Assembly (NCBI GenBank): GCA_036720245.1
Contig: DAIMNI010000023.1
Location: 1 to 29,762 of the forward strand
Origin: JAAZMA01 sp036720245
GTDB taxonomy: Bacteria; Bacillota; Clostridia; Tissierellales; Tepidimicrobiaceae
Length of the DNA: 29,762 nucleotides
Reading direction: 5' to 3'
The stretch's first letter is position 1; each line of letters opens with the position of its first letter. Of the stretch, positions 20,020-27,835 are shown piece by piece. Below the pieces are notes generated by a model. It did no database searches. It saw only the letters and a program-made list of their open reading frames with translations, and had not been told where the DNA came from. A program made the position numbers and the translations under genes.

Positions 20020-23004
20020 ATGTCAGAAAATCAGAGAAATAAAACAGAAAATAAACAAAAAGATAAGGTAAAAAAGAAAAAAAGTAAAAAGGGATTGAAA
20101 ATCTTTTTATTAATAATACTTATGTTAGTGGTTATTGCAACAGGGGCCACGATAGGTATTGTGGTGGGAATTGCAAAAGATGCACCAGAAATTGACCCAA
20201 CTAATATATATTCTTTATTAAGTCAAACTTCTTTTATAGTGGATCAAGATGGCAATCCCATAGAGAAAGTTCAAAATAGGGAATCTGAATACAGAACTAT
20301 AGTAAGTTTAGATAAAATCCCTCAGCATTTACAAGATGCATTTATTGCCATAGAGGATGAAAGATTTGAATCCCATATTGGGGTAGACCCAAGGGGGATT
20401 ATGAGTGCTCTATGGGATAATATTAAGGCTGGACATACCGTAAGAGGTGCTAGTACTATAACGCAGCAATTAGCAAGAAATCTTTATTTAAATGATGACG
20501 TAAAATTAGATAGAAAAATTAAAGAGGCCTATTTGGCATTGCAAATAGAAAAGGCCCTAACAAAAGATCAAATTTTAGAGGCTTATTTAAACAGAATATC
20601 CTTAGGGCAAGGTGCCTATGGAGTGCAAGAAGCTGCACAGACCTATTTTTCAAAGGATGTGGAGGATTTAACTCTTGGGGAGTCTGCAGCTTTTGCCTCA
20701 ATAGTAAAATCTCCTTCTAAATATGCACCCTATCACACACTAAGGCCTGAAAACTTTGATAGTAAGAAACATACTGAAGTAGGTCGTGTTGATATTTTAG
20801 GAGAACAGTATATTGCAGTTTTTAATCCAGAGGCAGCAAAACGTGAAAAAATTGTATTGGCGAAAATGCTAGAGTTAGGTAAAATTACCCAAGAGGAATA
20901 TGAAGCTGCACTAGCTGAAGATCTTCAATCTAGTTTGAAGCCAGGGCAGAAAAAGGTGGGGGATATTTCCTCTTATTTTAATGATTATATAAAAGTACAA
21001 GTAATTGAAACCTTAATGGATGAATTAGGTTATTCTAGGGAAGAGGCAGAAAAAGAACTGTATACTGGTGGGCTCAGAATATATTCCACTATGGATTTAA
21101 GTTTACAAAAAGAATTAGAAGATGTATACAATAATTTTACTGAAGTTCTATTGACAAATCCTGAAAAAATCAAAGGCCCTGCCTTTATTACTTGGAGATT
21201 GAACAATGAGGGCAATATTATTGATGATAAAAAGAAAATATTATTTTATAAAAAAGAAAATTTATTAGATGAAAATTATAATCTTATAGTGGAACAAGGT
21301 AGTTTTGAATTGTCAGATGGGGGCCTTATATTAAATAATAAAAAGCTTACACCTTATCAAAACAATTTAGATATAGTAGATTATTATACTATTGATGAAA
21401 AGAAAAATTTAGTTACCCATAGAGTTGGTAATTTAGCATTACCAGAAAATGATTTTAATATTACTGAGGATAAAAACATAGTAATATCTAATAATTTCCT
21501 AAAAAATAATCCAGATTTTTATTCTATTAGTGAAGAGGGAAATTTAATTATAAATGAAAAATATTTTTATAGGCATGAGGATGGTATAGTACAACCCCAA
21601 TCTGCTGCAGTAATAATGGATTATAGAACTGGAGAAATTAAAGCATTAGTTGGGGGTAGAGATGTGGAAGGGGCTCGTATATTAAATCGTGCTACTTCTT
21701 CACCTAGACAACCTGGTTCTGTTATTAAGCCATTATCTGTCTATTTACCTGCATTGGACAATGGCTTTACAGCAGCAAGCCCTATTGATGATATTCCATT
21801 TTATAATCACAATGGAGAATTATGGCCTTCTAATTGGTATACAGGATATAAAGGAATTTATACTTTAAGAAAATCTGTAGAACAATCAGTAAATGTCAAT
21901 TCAGTTAGGATGTTGGAATCCATTGGGGTTAAAACTTCTACAGAATATTTGTCTAGAATGGGTATAATAAACAAAGATAATCCATCTAAGGATAATTTTG
22001 TTTCAGCAGCAGAAAATGGAGCTAATAATGATGAAAATTTGGCTGCATTAGGATTAGGTGGAATGACAAAGGGTATTACACCTTTGGAAGTAACCGCAGC
22101 CTTTGGTTCTATTGCAAATGGTGGAAATTATATACAACCTATTTCCTTTAATAAAATCTTAGACAAAGATGGAAATGTATTATTGGATATTAAACCTAAG
22201 ACAAATACAGTAGTTCCCAAGGAAGTAGCCTTTATAATGTCGGATATTTTAAGAACCACTGTATCAAATGGAATTGCAGGTAGGGCACAGATTCCAAATA
22301 TGCCTACAGCTGGTAAAACTGGTACTACTCAAGGTAAATCTGATGCTTGGTTTGCTGGGTATTCTCCATATTATGTATCAGCCCTTTGGATTGGTAATGA
22401 TACCCCTCAAATAAAGTTAAACCAAGGTAGTTCCATGGCAGCCCAATTGTGGAAAATAATTATGACCAGAGTTCACGAAGATCTAGAGGCAAAACAATTT
22501 GAAAAACCAGACGGTTTAACTACAGTTTCTGTTTGTTCCAAATCTGGAAAGCTACCTACAGAATTATGTAGCCAGGATCCACGTGGAAGTACTATTGTAT
22601 CTGAAATATTTGTACAAGGGACTCAGCCTACAGAATTTTGTGACACCCATGTGGAATTACAAATAGATACAGAAACAGGTAAGATTGCTAACGAATTTTG
22701 TCCAGAAGATAATATTGAGACTAGGGTTTTTATAAAAAGAGAACCACCTTATAATCCTTCTGAACACAATGGTATAGCACCTGAAGACTATCAATATACT
22801 GCTCCAACAGAAGTATGTGAAGAACACAATGAAGATACCATAATCGATAATAATGAAGAAGAAGGAGATGGAGAAGGAGAAGGGGAAGAAGGAGATGGAG
22901 AAGATATTGATATAGATTCGCCACCAATAGATAGTGAAAATGAAAATAGTGATAACGGTGAAAATGATGAAAATAATGAAGAAGACAATAATAGTGATGA
23001 TTAA
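20020..23004 (+). CDS. Class A penicillin-binding protein (PBP1A type)
   Basis: 994 aa from the ATG at 20020 (GGAGG at 20008-20012). After a basic cytoplasmic head comes one membrane helix (about 26-52), then the glycosyltransferase domain with Glu112 in IEDERFESHIGVDP and RGASTITQQLARN. A linker of about 120 residues separates it from the transpeptidase: SVIK with active Ser567, SVN at 623-625, and KTGTT at 766. Near the end two cysteine-containing segments (VCSKSGKLPTELC, PTEFCDTH) typical of clostridial PBP1A are followed by a tail of about 50 Asp/Glu/Asn/Ser/Gly residues. It polymerises and cross-links peptidoglycan outside the membrane. Monocistronic; ends in a two-way terminator shared with spoVAE. 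Confidence 0.96.
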   Translation: MSENQRNKTENKQKDKVKKKKSKKGLKIFLLIILMLVVIATGATIGIVVGIAKDAPEIDPTNIYSLLSQTSFIVDQDGNPIEKVQNRESEYRTIVSLDKIPQHLQDAFIAIEDERFESHIGVDPRGIMSALWDNIKAGHTVRGASTITQQLARNLYLNDDVKLDRKIKEAYLALQIEKALTKDQILEAYLNRISLGQGAYGVQEAAQTYFSKDVEDLTLGESAAFASIVKSPSKYAPYHTLRPENFDSKKHTEVGRVDILGEQYIAVFNPEAAKREKIVLAKMLELGKITQEEYEAALAEDLQSSLKPGQKKVGDISSYFNDYIKVQVIETLMDELGYSREEAEKELYTGGLRIYSTMDLSLQKELEDVYNNFTEVLLTNPEKIKGPAFITWRLNNEGNIIDDKKKILFYKKENLLDENYNLIVEQGSFELSDGGLILNNKKLTPYQNNLDIVDYYTIDEKKNLVTHRVGNLALPENDFNITEDKNIVISNNFLKNNPDFYSISEEGNLIINEKYFYRHEDGIVQPQSAAVIMDYRTGEIKALVGGRDVEGARILNRATSSPRQPGSVIKPLSVYLPALDNGFTAASPIDDIPFYNHNGELWPSNWYTGYKGIYTLRKSVEQSVNVNSVRMLESIGVKTSTEYLSRMGIINKDNPSKDNFVSAAENGANNDENLAALGLGGMTKGITPLEVTAAFGSIANGGNYIQPISFNKILDKDGNVLLDIKPKTNTVVPKEVAFIMSDILRTTVSNGIAGRAQIPNMPTAGKTGTTQGKSDAWFAGYSPYYVSALWIGNDTPQIKLNQGSSMAAQLWKIIMTRVHEDLEAKQFEKPDGLTTVSVCSKSGKLPTELCSQDPRGSTIVSEIFVQGTQPTEFCDTHVELQIDTETGKIANEFCPEDNIETRVFIKREPPYNPSEHNGIAPEDYQYTAPTEVCEEHNEDTIIDNNEEEGDGEGEGEEGDGEDIDIDSPPIDSENENSDNGENDENNEEDNNSDD
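22855..22909 (+). repeat. Purine-only tandem repeat coding the PBP acidic tail
   Basis: Imperfect copies of GAAGGAGATGGAGAAG follow one another, coding Glu/Gly/Asp repeats. Such runs readily change length by slippage, so tail length is likely variable between strains. Confidence 0.8.
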
Positions 23005-23042
23005 AACAAAATAACTACCTTTAAAGGTAGTTATTTTGTTTT
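23003..23042. terminator. 40-bp perfect palindrome, two-way terminator
   Basis: Bases 23003-23022 are exactly inverted in 23023-23042 (core ACTACCTTTAAAGGTAGT), with A-runs and T-runs at the ends. It contains part of the PBP stop codon on one side and the spoVAE stop codon on the other. Confidence 0.92.
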
Positions 23043-23384
23043 TGGTTCTGAAACTATGGACATAATATAACCAAATAATATTGCTGATGCTATCCCCGCT
23101 CCTGTGGCTTCGATTCCACCAGAAAAAGCACCTATTACTCCTTTCGATTTGGCAGCTTCAATAGCACCTTTACTTAATGCATATCCAAATCCCGATATGG
23201 GAACTGTGGCTCCTGCCTCTCCAAACTTTACTAAAGGTTCGTATAATCCTATAGCACCTAAAAATACTCCTGAAGTCAAAAATATGACTAAAATATGAGC
23301 TGGAGTTAATTTAGTTGTATCCAATATAATCTGTCCTATTACACATATTAATCCACCTACTACAAATGCCTTTAAATAATCCAT
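23031..23384 (-). CDS. spoVAE: Stage V sporulation protein AE (SpoVAEb type)
   Basis: 117 aa, ATG with AGGAGGGATTAT. Four hydrophobic helices; the typical segments GLICVIGQIILDTTKLTP and KFGEAGATVPISGFGYALSK are present. With SpoVAC it forms the membrane channel that moves dipicolinic acid into the forespore and releases it on germination. It shares the GGxICVIGQI and GAGAxVPITGF sequence plan with SpoVAC, consistent with common ancestry. It is the last gene of the spoVA set; no spoVAF or second spoVAE follows. Confidence 0.95.
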   Translation of the reverse strand: MDYLKAFVVGGLICVIGQIILDTTKLTPAHILVIFLTSGVFLGAIGLYEPLVKFGEAGATVPISGFGYALSKGAIEAAKSKGVIGAFSGGIEATGAGIASAILFGYIMSIVSEPKTK

Positions 23385-23400
23385 ATAATCCCTCCTAATT

Positions 23401-24414
23401 TTATAAATTATCTATAGTTACTGCATGGGCAATTCCTGGGATAGATTCCCCCTGTAGTGTTATAATTGGCGAATGTAATGCACCAGTTGCTATTAATAAT
23501 ACTCTATTTAAATTTTTCTTTAGCATTTCTTTATAGATATATCCATTAAAAACTACAGCAGCACATCCACATCCAGAACCTCCCGCGTGGGTATCTTGTT
23601 CTCCCCTATCAAATATTTTTATACCACAGTCTGAATAATTATTAGAAAGATCAAATCCCTCTTTTTTCAGCAAATCCAGTAGTATTTTTTTACCTACAAA
23701 TCCTAAGTCCCCAGTAATAATTAAATCATAATCTCCTGGTGTATATCCTGTATCCTTAAAATGTTGACTTATAGTATCTATAGCAGCAGGTGCCATAGCC
23801 CCCCCCATATTATTTGCATCTTTAATACCTAAATCTAATATTTTCCCAGTAGTTATATAAGTAATATAAGGACCTTTCCCAGTAGAAGATAATACTGTAG
23901 CCCCAGCACCTGTAACAGTCCATTGAGAAGAAAATTTTCTCTGACTTCCATATTCAAGTGGAAATCTAAATTGTCTTTCTGCAGATGAAAAATGGCTAGA
24001 TGTAGCACATACTACTTTATCTGCAAATCCTCCATCTATTGTCATAGCTCCAAGACTTAAGGATTCTGTCATAGTAGAACAGGCACCATATAATCCAAAG
24101 TATGGAATTTCCAATTGCCTAGCTGTATAGGAGGAGCTTATAATTTGATTTAATAAATCTCCCGAAAATAAAAATTCTATATCTTTAGGGGATAAATTAG
24201 CATTAGTAATGGCTAATTTAATAGCTTCCTCCTGAAGTTTAGCCTCAGATTTTTCATAAGATTCTTGACCCCATAGATCATCTTCTAAAATCATATCAAA
24301 ATAATTTTTTAAAGGCCCATCTCCTTCCTTTGGTCCTACTATGGTGGCAGTTCCAATAATAGAAACTGGATTTAATAGTTTTACAGTCTGGGAGCCTATT
24401 CGTTTTATAGCCAT
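23401..24414 (-). CDS. spoVAD: Stage V sporulation protein AD
   Basis: 337 aa, ATG with GGAAGGTGATATT. A thiolase-fold protein: FGLYGACSTMTESLSLGAM, ATSSHFSSAERQFRFPLEYG, QWTVTGAGATVLSS and DTHAGGSGCGCAAVVFNGYI match SpoVAD throughout. In other spore formers SpoVAD binds dipicolinic acid on the inner membrane and is required for its uptake; it is not known to have thiolase activity. It sits between spoVAC and spoVAE with gaps of 4 and 16 bases. Confidence 0.97.
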   Translation of the reverse strand: MAIKRIGSQTVKLLNPVSIIGTATIVGPKEGDGPLKNYFDMILEDDLWGQESYEKSEAKLQEEAIKLAITNANLSPKDIEFLFSGDLLNQIISSSYTARQLEIPYFGLYGACSTMTESLSLGAMTIDGGFADKVVCATSSHFSSAERQFRFPLEYGSQRKFSSQWTVTGAGATVLSSTGKGPYITYITTGKILDLGIKDANNMGGAMAPAAIDTISQHFKDTGYTPGDYDLIITGDLGFVGKKILLDLLKKEGFDLSNNYSDCGIKIFDRGEQDTHAGGSGCGCAAVVFNGYIYKEMLKKNLNRVLLIATGALHSPIITLQGESIPGIAHAVTIDNL

Positions 24415-24418
24415 AATA

Positions 24419-24868
24419 TCACCTTCCTTTTGTAAATATTAAATATAATATACCAACTATAATTGAAGAACCAACGCCATAGACTAGTACAGGCCCTGCT
24501 ATGCTAAACATTCTAGCAGCTACTCCGAAAATATATCCTTCTTTTTTAAATTCCATAGCTGGTGATACTATGGAATTTGCAAAACCCGTAATGGGCACAG
24601 CTGCCCCTGCCCCACCAACTTTACTAACTTTATCATAAACCCCTATTCCAGTTAAAAAGGCCCCGATAAAAATTAATATAATAGAAGTACCTGCAGCTAC
24701 TGCTTTTTCATCTAATCCAAATTTAAATAATTTATTTCTAATTATTTGTCCTATTACACAAATTGTCCCTCCGATTAAAAAGGCATATAATATATTTTTA
24801 AAATATGTAGGTTTAGGCACTTTTTGATCCGCATATTTTTGATATTCTTTTTTATTCATCTTATCCAT
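24419..24868 (-). CDS. spoVAC: Stage V sporulation protein AC
   Basis: 149 aa, ATG with GGGGAGTGATTAT. A charged N-terminus (MDKMNKKEYQKYADQKVPKP) typical of SpoVAC is followed by four membrane helices with IGGTICVIGQI and GGAGAAVPITGFANSIVSPA. SpoVAC behaves as a mechanosensitive channel for dipicolinic acid. It is followed by spoVAD after four bases. Confidence 0.96.
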   Translation of the reverse strand: MDKMNKKEYQKYADQKVPKPTYFKNILYAFLIGGTICVIGQIIRNKLFKFGLDEKAVAAGTSIILIFIGAFLTGIGVYDKVSKVGGAGAAVPITGFANSIVSPAMEFKKEGYIFGVAARMFSIAGPVLVYGVGSSIIVGILYLIFTKGR

Positions 24869-24880
24869 ATAATCACTCCC

Positions 24881-25297
24881 CTAAGATTTTAAAAAAACTA
24901 AGAAATAAAATAAAGAACCAAATACTTTTCCTAATATCAATGCTGCTATAACATAAGTTAACTCATGCTTTATCTTAAATTTCTTTGCAAAAACTGGTAT
25001 TACATTTAGAACTTCTGCTAAAGCTGATGTAAATAGTCCTAAAAAAATACCAGATAATAAGCCTATTAAAATTATTATAAATTTATTTAGGCCAAAATTA
25101 ATATCTCCATAGCATAAAACAGAACCTAAAACAGCTCCCCCAACCATGCAATACTCATAAAGGGCTATATTATCCCATGTTTCTGTAACCTGTGCAATTC
25201 TTGCCACAAATTTAAGTAATGTAAAAAATGCAGCAATAGCACTCCCAACAGTAATTCCTCCAGCAATCCCAATTAATATTATTAATATGATTTTCAA
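24881..25297 (-). CDS. spoVAB: Stage V sporulation protein AB
   Basis: 138 aa from a TTG (GGTGGTGAATCC before it). Four to five membrane helices with GIAGGITVGSAIAAFFTLL, YEYCMVGGAVLGSVLC and GLFTSALAEVLNVIPVFAKK as SpoVAB markers. Its exact role in the dipicolinic-acid transport system is unclear. Its presence, together with spoVAA, is notable because many Clostridium species keep only spoVAC-AD-AE. Confidence 0.92.
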   Translation of the reverse strand: MKIILIILIGIAGGITVGSAIAAFFTLLKFVARIAQVTETWDNIALYEYCMVGGAVLGSVLCYGDINFGLNKFIIILIGLLSGIFLGLFTSALAEVLNVIPVFAKKFKIKHELTYVIAALILGKVFGSLFYFLVFLKS

Positions 25298-25310
25298 GGA
25301 TTCACCACCA

Positions 25311-25943
25311 TTATGATTTATCTTTTTGCTTTAGCTCATGAAGTATATTATCCTCTATATCCTTATCATATAGATATAGTTCCAATTCCATTGGTCCAGG
25401 CTCTTGTTTTCTTCTTTGACTAAAACTAAAGGTTCGACTAAAAAACGCATACATACCTATACCAATTCCTAAAGAAAAGGATATATTTAAACTTAGAGGG
25501 TTCTTCTTCTTTTCCCCAGTTATTATAAGAAACATTTTTTCTAATGTGCCTTTCATATTCACATCTTCATAAAAATAAATAATGGCCATTGCTGCACCTA
25601 AAAATAATATTATAGAAACAAAGACTATTTTTAATACATTAAATAATTGATTAAAATGTTCTTTCCCTTTTATTTCTAATAATACATCTGGACCACCTAT
25701 AATATTTAAGTCTATGTTTTCCACTGAATCTAATACTTTAGTTGTAATTTCATTTCCAGATATATAATCATAGCTTTCTTTATCCTGGCCATTATAGACT
25801 CTAGTATCCTCTACCTTTTTTTTAATGTTTTCATTATTACAATAAACTTCCCCTAAATCTTTTACATATACATGGGTATTTAAGCCTACAGAATATTTGG
25901 TTTCCAGATTTATATACACTTGTTCATTATTAATTATTATCAC
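25311..25943 (-). CDS. spoVAA: Stage V sporulation protein AA
   Basis: 210 aa. The first 105 residues form a soluble, beta-rich domain (ETKYSVGLNTHVYVKDLGEV, ENIDLNIIGGPDVLLEIKGK), followed by two membrane helices and a short tail, as in Bacillus SpoVAA. The GTG at 25943 overlaps the stop of the small upstream gene (GTGA), but AGGTGAT would place the best start a few codons later at ATA/ATT, so the true start is unsure. It begins the classical spoVA set; the upstream 50-aa gene is translationally coupled to it. Confidence 0.9.
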   Translation of the reverse strand: MIIINNEQVYINLETKYSVGLNTHVYVKDLGEVYCNNENIKKKVEDTRVYNGQDKESYDYISGNEITTKVLDSVENIDLNIIGGPDVLLEIKGKEHFNQLFNVLKIVFVSIILFLGAAMAIIYFYEDVNMKGTLEKMFLIITGEKKKNPLSLNISFSLGIGIGMYAFFSRTFSFSQRRKQEPGPMELELYLYDKDIEDNILHELKQKDKS

Positions 25944-26092
25944 CTCGTTAATGAATTGTTAACATATCTAGCTTTCTTTGGTGCTTCTTGATTTATGCCT
26001 AATTCTCCAAAGTAAATAAACCCAATTAATATCACTATGGATAGAATTAGTATTACAATTATACTTTTTTTAATTTTTGTATTTATAATCAT
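25940..26092 (-). CDS. 50-aa single-helix membrane protein heading the spoVA unit
   Basis: ATG at 26092 with GGGGTGAT five bases upstream. The peptide MIINTKIKKSIIVILILSIV continues with ILIGFIYFGELGINQEAPKK and ends ARYVNNSLTR: basic start, one membrane helix (about 10-28), short polar outside tail. It lies directly downstream of a sigma-F/G-like promoter and overlaps the spoVAA start by 4 bases, so it should be made in the forespore with the SpoVA proteins. I know of no named Bacillus counterpart in this position. Confidence 0.75.
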   Translation of the reverse strand: MIINTKIKKSIIVILILSIVILIGFIYFGELGINQEAPKKARYVNNSLTR

Positions 26093-26113
26093 ATAATCAC
26101 CCCAATCAATATT

Positions 26114-26142
26114 TATTATGCCATTATACAAAAATTTAATGC
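26114..26142 (-). promoter_or_regulatory. Sigma-F/sigma-G-like promoter of the spoVA unit
   Basis: On the minus strand GCATT (26138-26142) and CATAATA (26114-26120), 17 bases apart, match the forespore consensus (GHATR ... CATnnTA). It lies between the sigF terminator and the 50-aa gene, 21 bases from the ATG. Confidence 0.65.
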
Positions 26143-26143
26143 A

Positions 26144-26169
26144 AAAAAACAAGGCATGATTTCATGCCT
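26144..26169 (-). terminator. Terminator after sigF
   Basis: AGGCATGA and TCATGCCT form an 8-bp stem with a two-base centre, overlapping the sigF TGA; a TTGTTTTTTT run follows on the minus strand. It separates spoIIA from the spoVA unit. Confidence 0.75.
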
Positions 26170-26920
26170 CAGCTAATTTGCTTTTTATTTCTTCAATTAT
26201 CCTTTTTTCTATACGCGATACCTGTACTTGAGATATACCTAATAATTTTGCCACTTCTACCTGGGTTTTATCCTTAAAATATCTCAATATTATAATTTGC
26301 CTATCTCTTTCCTTTAAGTGGGATAATGCTTCCTTTAAAACAATATTATCTATAATCTCGTCTTCCTGTTCTTCATCTAAACTTATTTTATCTATAATTC
26401 GAAGAGGATTACTATCCTCCTGATGTACTACATCATATAGATAATCAGGTTGATAGGAGGATTCTAATGCCATTACAATTTCTTCTCTGTCTATTTGTAA
26501 TTCATCGGCAATTTCTTGGATAGTAGGCTCTCTTCCAAATGATTTGGACAAACTTTCCTGTGCATATTTAACTCTATTGGCAGTTTGCTTTAGAGACCTA
26601 CTTACTTTTAGCATTCCATCATCTCTTAAAAATCTTTTAATTTCTCCTGATATCATAGGTACCGCATAGGTAGAAAATTTTACATCAAAGGAAGTATCAA
26701 ATTTATCAATTGCCTTTAATAGGCCTATACTCCCTATTTGGAATAAATCTTCCATATCATATCCCCTATTTAAAAACCCCCTTAAAACAGATTTAACTAA
26801 TCCCATATTATGTTTTACTAACTTTTCCTTTGCAAATTTATCCCCCTCTTGTGCCTGAGCTATTAATTCTAAAGTTTCCTCGTGGGATAATAATTTATAA
26901 TCCCTATTTTCCTTATCCAT
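26162..26920 (-). CDS. sigF: Sporulation sigma factor F
   Basis: 252 aa, ATG with AAAGGAGTAGTGCT. Region 2 reads DLFQIGSIGLLKAIDKFDTS then FDVKFSTYAVPMISGEIKRF and LRDDGMLKVSRSLKQ, the diagnostic sigma-F sequence; region 4 has LKERDRQIIILRYFKDKTQV then LLGISQVQVSRIEKRI. It drives early forespore genes. It is held inactive by SpoIIAB and freed by SpoIIAA, which are encoded just upstream (4 and 12 base gaps). Confidence 0.98.
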   Translation of the reverse strand: MDKENRDYKLLSHEETLELIAQAQEGDKFAKEKLVKHNMGLVKSVLRGFLNRGYDMEDLFQIGSIGLLKAIDKFDTSFDVKFSTYAVPMISGEIKRFLRDDGMLKVSRSLKQTANRVKYAQESLSKSFGREPTIQEIADELQIDREEIVMALESSYQPDYLYDVVHQEDSNPLRIIDKISLDEEQEDEIIDNIVLKEALSHLKERDRQIIILRYFKDKTQVEVAKLLGISQVQVSRIEKRIIEEIKSKLAEA

Positions 26921-26924
26921 AGCA

Positions 26925-27362
26925 CTACTCCTTTACTGTTACGGACTTGAAAGTTTTTACCATTTTAACTTTAGTTCCCTGATTTTCTTGACTCTCTACT
27001 TCTAAACTATCCATAAAGGTTTCCATAACCGTAAATCCCATACCAGACCTTTCTAACTCTGGTCTAGAAGTATAAAATGGTTCCATAGCCTTATCTATAT
27101 CCCTAATGCCTTTACCCCGATCCTCTACAATCACCTCTACTCTATTATCTTCTACTGTAGTTTCTATAATTACGGTTCCTTCTTTATATTCATAACCATG
27201 AATAATTGCATTGGTTACAGCCTCAGATACTGCAGTTTTTATATCTGATAATTCTTCAATAGTTGGGTCTAATTGGGATGCAAAAGCAGCCACCACCACC
27301 CGTGCAAAGGATTCATTCTTAGATTTTGACGAAAATTCTAATTTCATGTGATTTTTTTCCAC
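26925..27362 (-). CDS. spoIIAB: Anti-sigma F factor / serine kinase
   Basis: 145 aa from a GTG with GGAGG seven bases upstream. GHKL ATPase boxes: N-box SEAVTNAIIHGYEY, G1 EDRGKGIRDI, G2 LERSGMGFTVMETFMD. It binds sigma-F and also phosphorylates SpoIIAA to switch it off. Second gene of spoIIA. Confidence 0.98.
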   Translation of the reverse strand: MEKNHMKLEFSSKSKNESFARVVVAAFASQLDPTIEELSDIKTAVSEAVTNAIIHGYEYKEGTVIIETTVEDNRVEVIVEDRGKGIRDIDKAMEPFYTSRPELERSGMGFTVMETFMDSLEVESQENQGTKVKMVKTFKSVTVKE

Positions 27363-27374
27363 AACTTTCCCTCC

Positions 27375-27707
27375 TTAGGCTTTAATAGCTTTTTCTACTG
27401 TAGTATAAATATGAACTATTTCCATTAAACCTGACATTTCTAAGATTCTTTCTACTTTAGAATTAATATTTACAATAGATAGTTTACCATATTGTTCCTT
27501 GCAATTTTTATAACGTCCCATTATTAAACCTATACCTGAACTATCCATAAAATTTAAGTTTCCTAAATCTAATACAATGTTTTTTAAATTATTATTGTAG
27601 TATTCGCTATCAATTTTTTTTCTGATTTCCTCAGAACTATGATGGTCTAGTTCTCCTTCTAATGTAATAATTAAATTATCATCTAAAACCTCCGTTGATA
27701 ATCTCAA
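27375..27707 (-). CDS. spoIIAA: Anti-anti-sigma factor
   Basis: 110 aa from a TTG at 27707 (GGGAGGGG five bases upstream); an in-frame ATG at 27779 would add 24 residues that other SpoIIAA proteins lack and would overlap the promoter. The STAS domain carries NFMDSSGIGLIMGRY, where the second Ser is the site SpoIIAB phosphorylates. In the unphosphorylated form it binds SpoIIAB and frees sigma-F. First gene of spoIIA. Confidence 0.96.
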   Translation of the reverse strand: MRLSTEVLDDNLIITLEGELDHHSSEEIRKKIDSEYYNNNLKNIVLDLGNLNFMDSSGIGLIMGRYKNCKEQYGKLSIVNINSKVERILEMSGLMEIVHIYTTVEKAIKA

Positions 27708-27739
27708 AATATCCCCTCCCAAATTATTATCATATATAA

Positions 27740-27765
27740 ATTCTACTAAGGATATGATTTTTCCT
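27740..27765 (-). promoter_or_regulatory. Sigma-H-like promoter of spoIIA
   Basis: On the minus strand AGGA (27762-27765) within GAAGGAAAAAT and GAAT (27740-27743) are 18 bases apart, the spacing and sequence of sigma-H promoters; the spoIIA operon of Bacillus subtilis is transcribed by sigma-H. It lies 33 bases before the TTG start. Confidence 0.65.
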
Positions 27766-27796
27766 TCAAAGAAAAACAACTAGTTTTGTTGTAAAA

Positions 27797-27825
27797 AAGA
27801 AAAAAGAGTCTAAAAAGACTCTTTT
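27797..27825 (-). terminator. Terminator of folD
   Basis: AAAAGAGTC and GACTCTTTT form a 9-bp stem with a six-base loop, followed by T's on the minus strand, ten bases after the folD stop. Confidence 0.85.
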
Positions 27826-27835
27826 AATATAATAG

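Noticed and set aside
22730..22988. Long antisense frames opposite the end of the PBP gene
   Set aside because: They are by-products of the low-complexity purine repeat (Ser/Pro or Leu/His runs) with no start signals.
24419..24868. SpoVAC and SpoVAE sharing similar segments as a recent duplication artefact
   Set aside because: The similarity (GGxICVIGQI, VPITGF) is a known feature of the two families and the genes are too divergent for a recent event.
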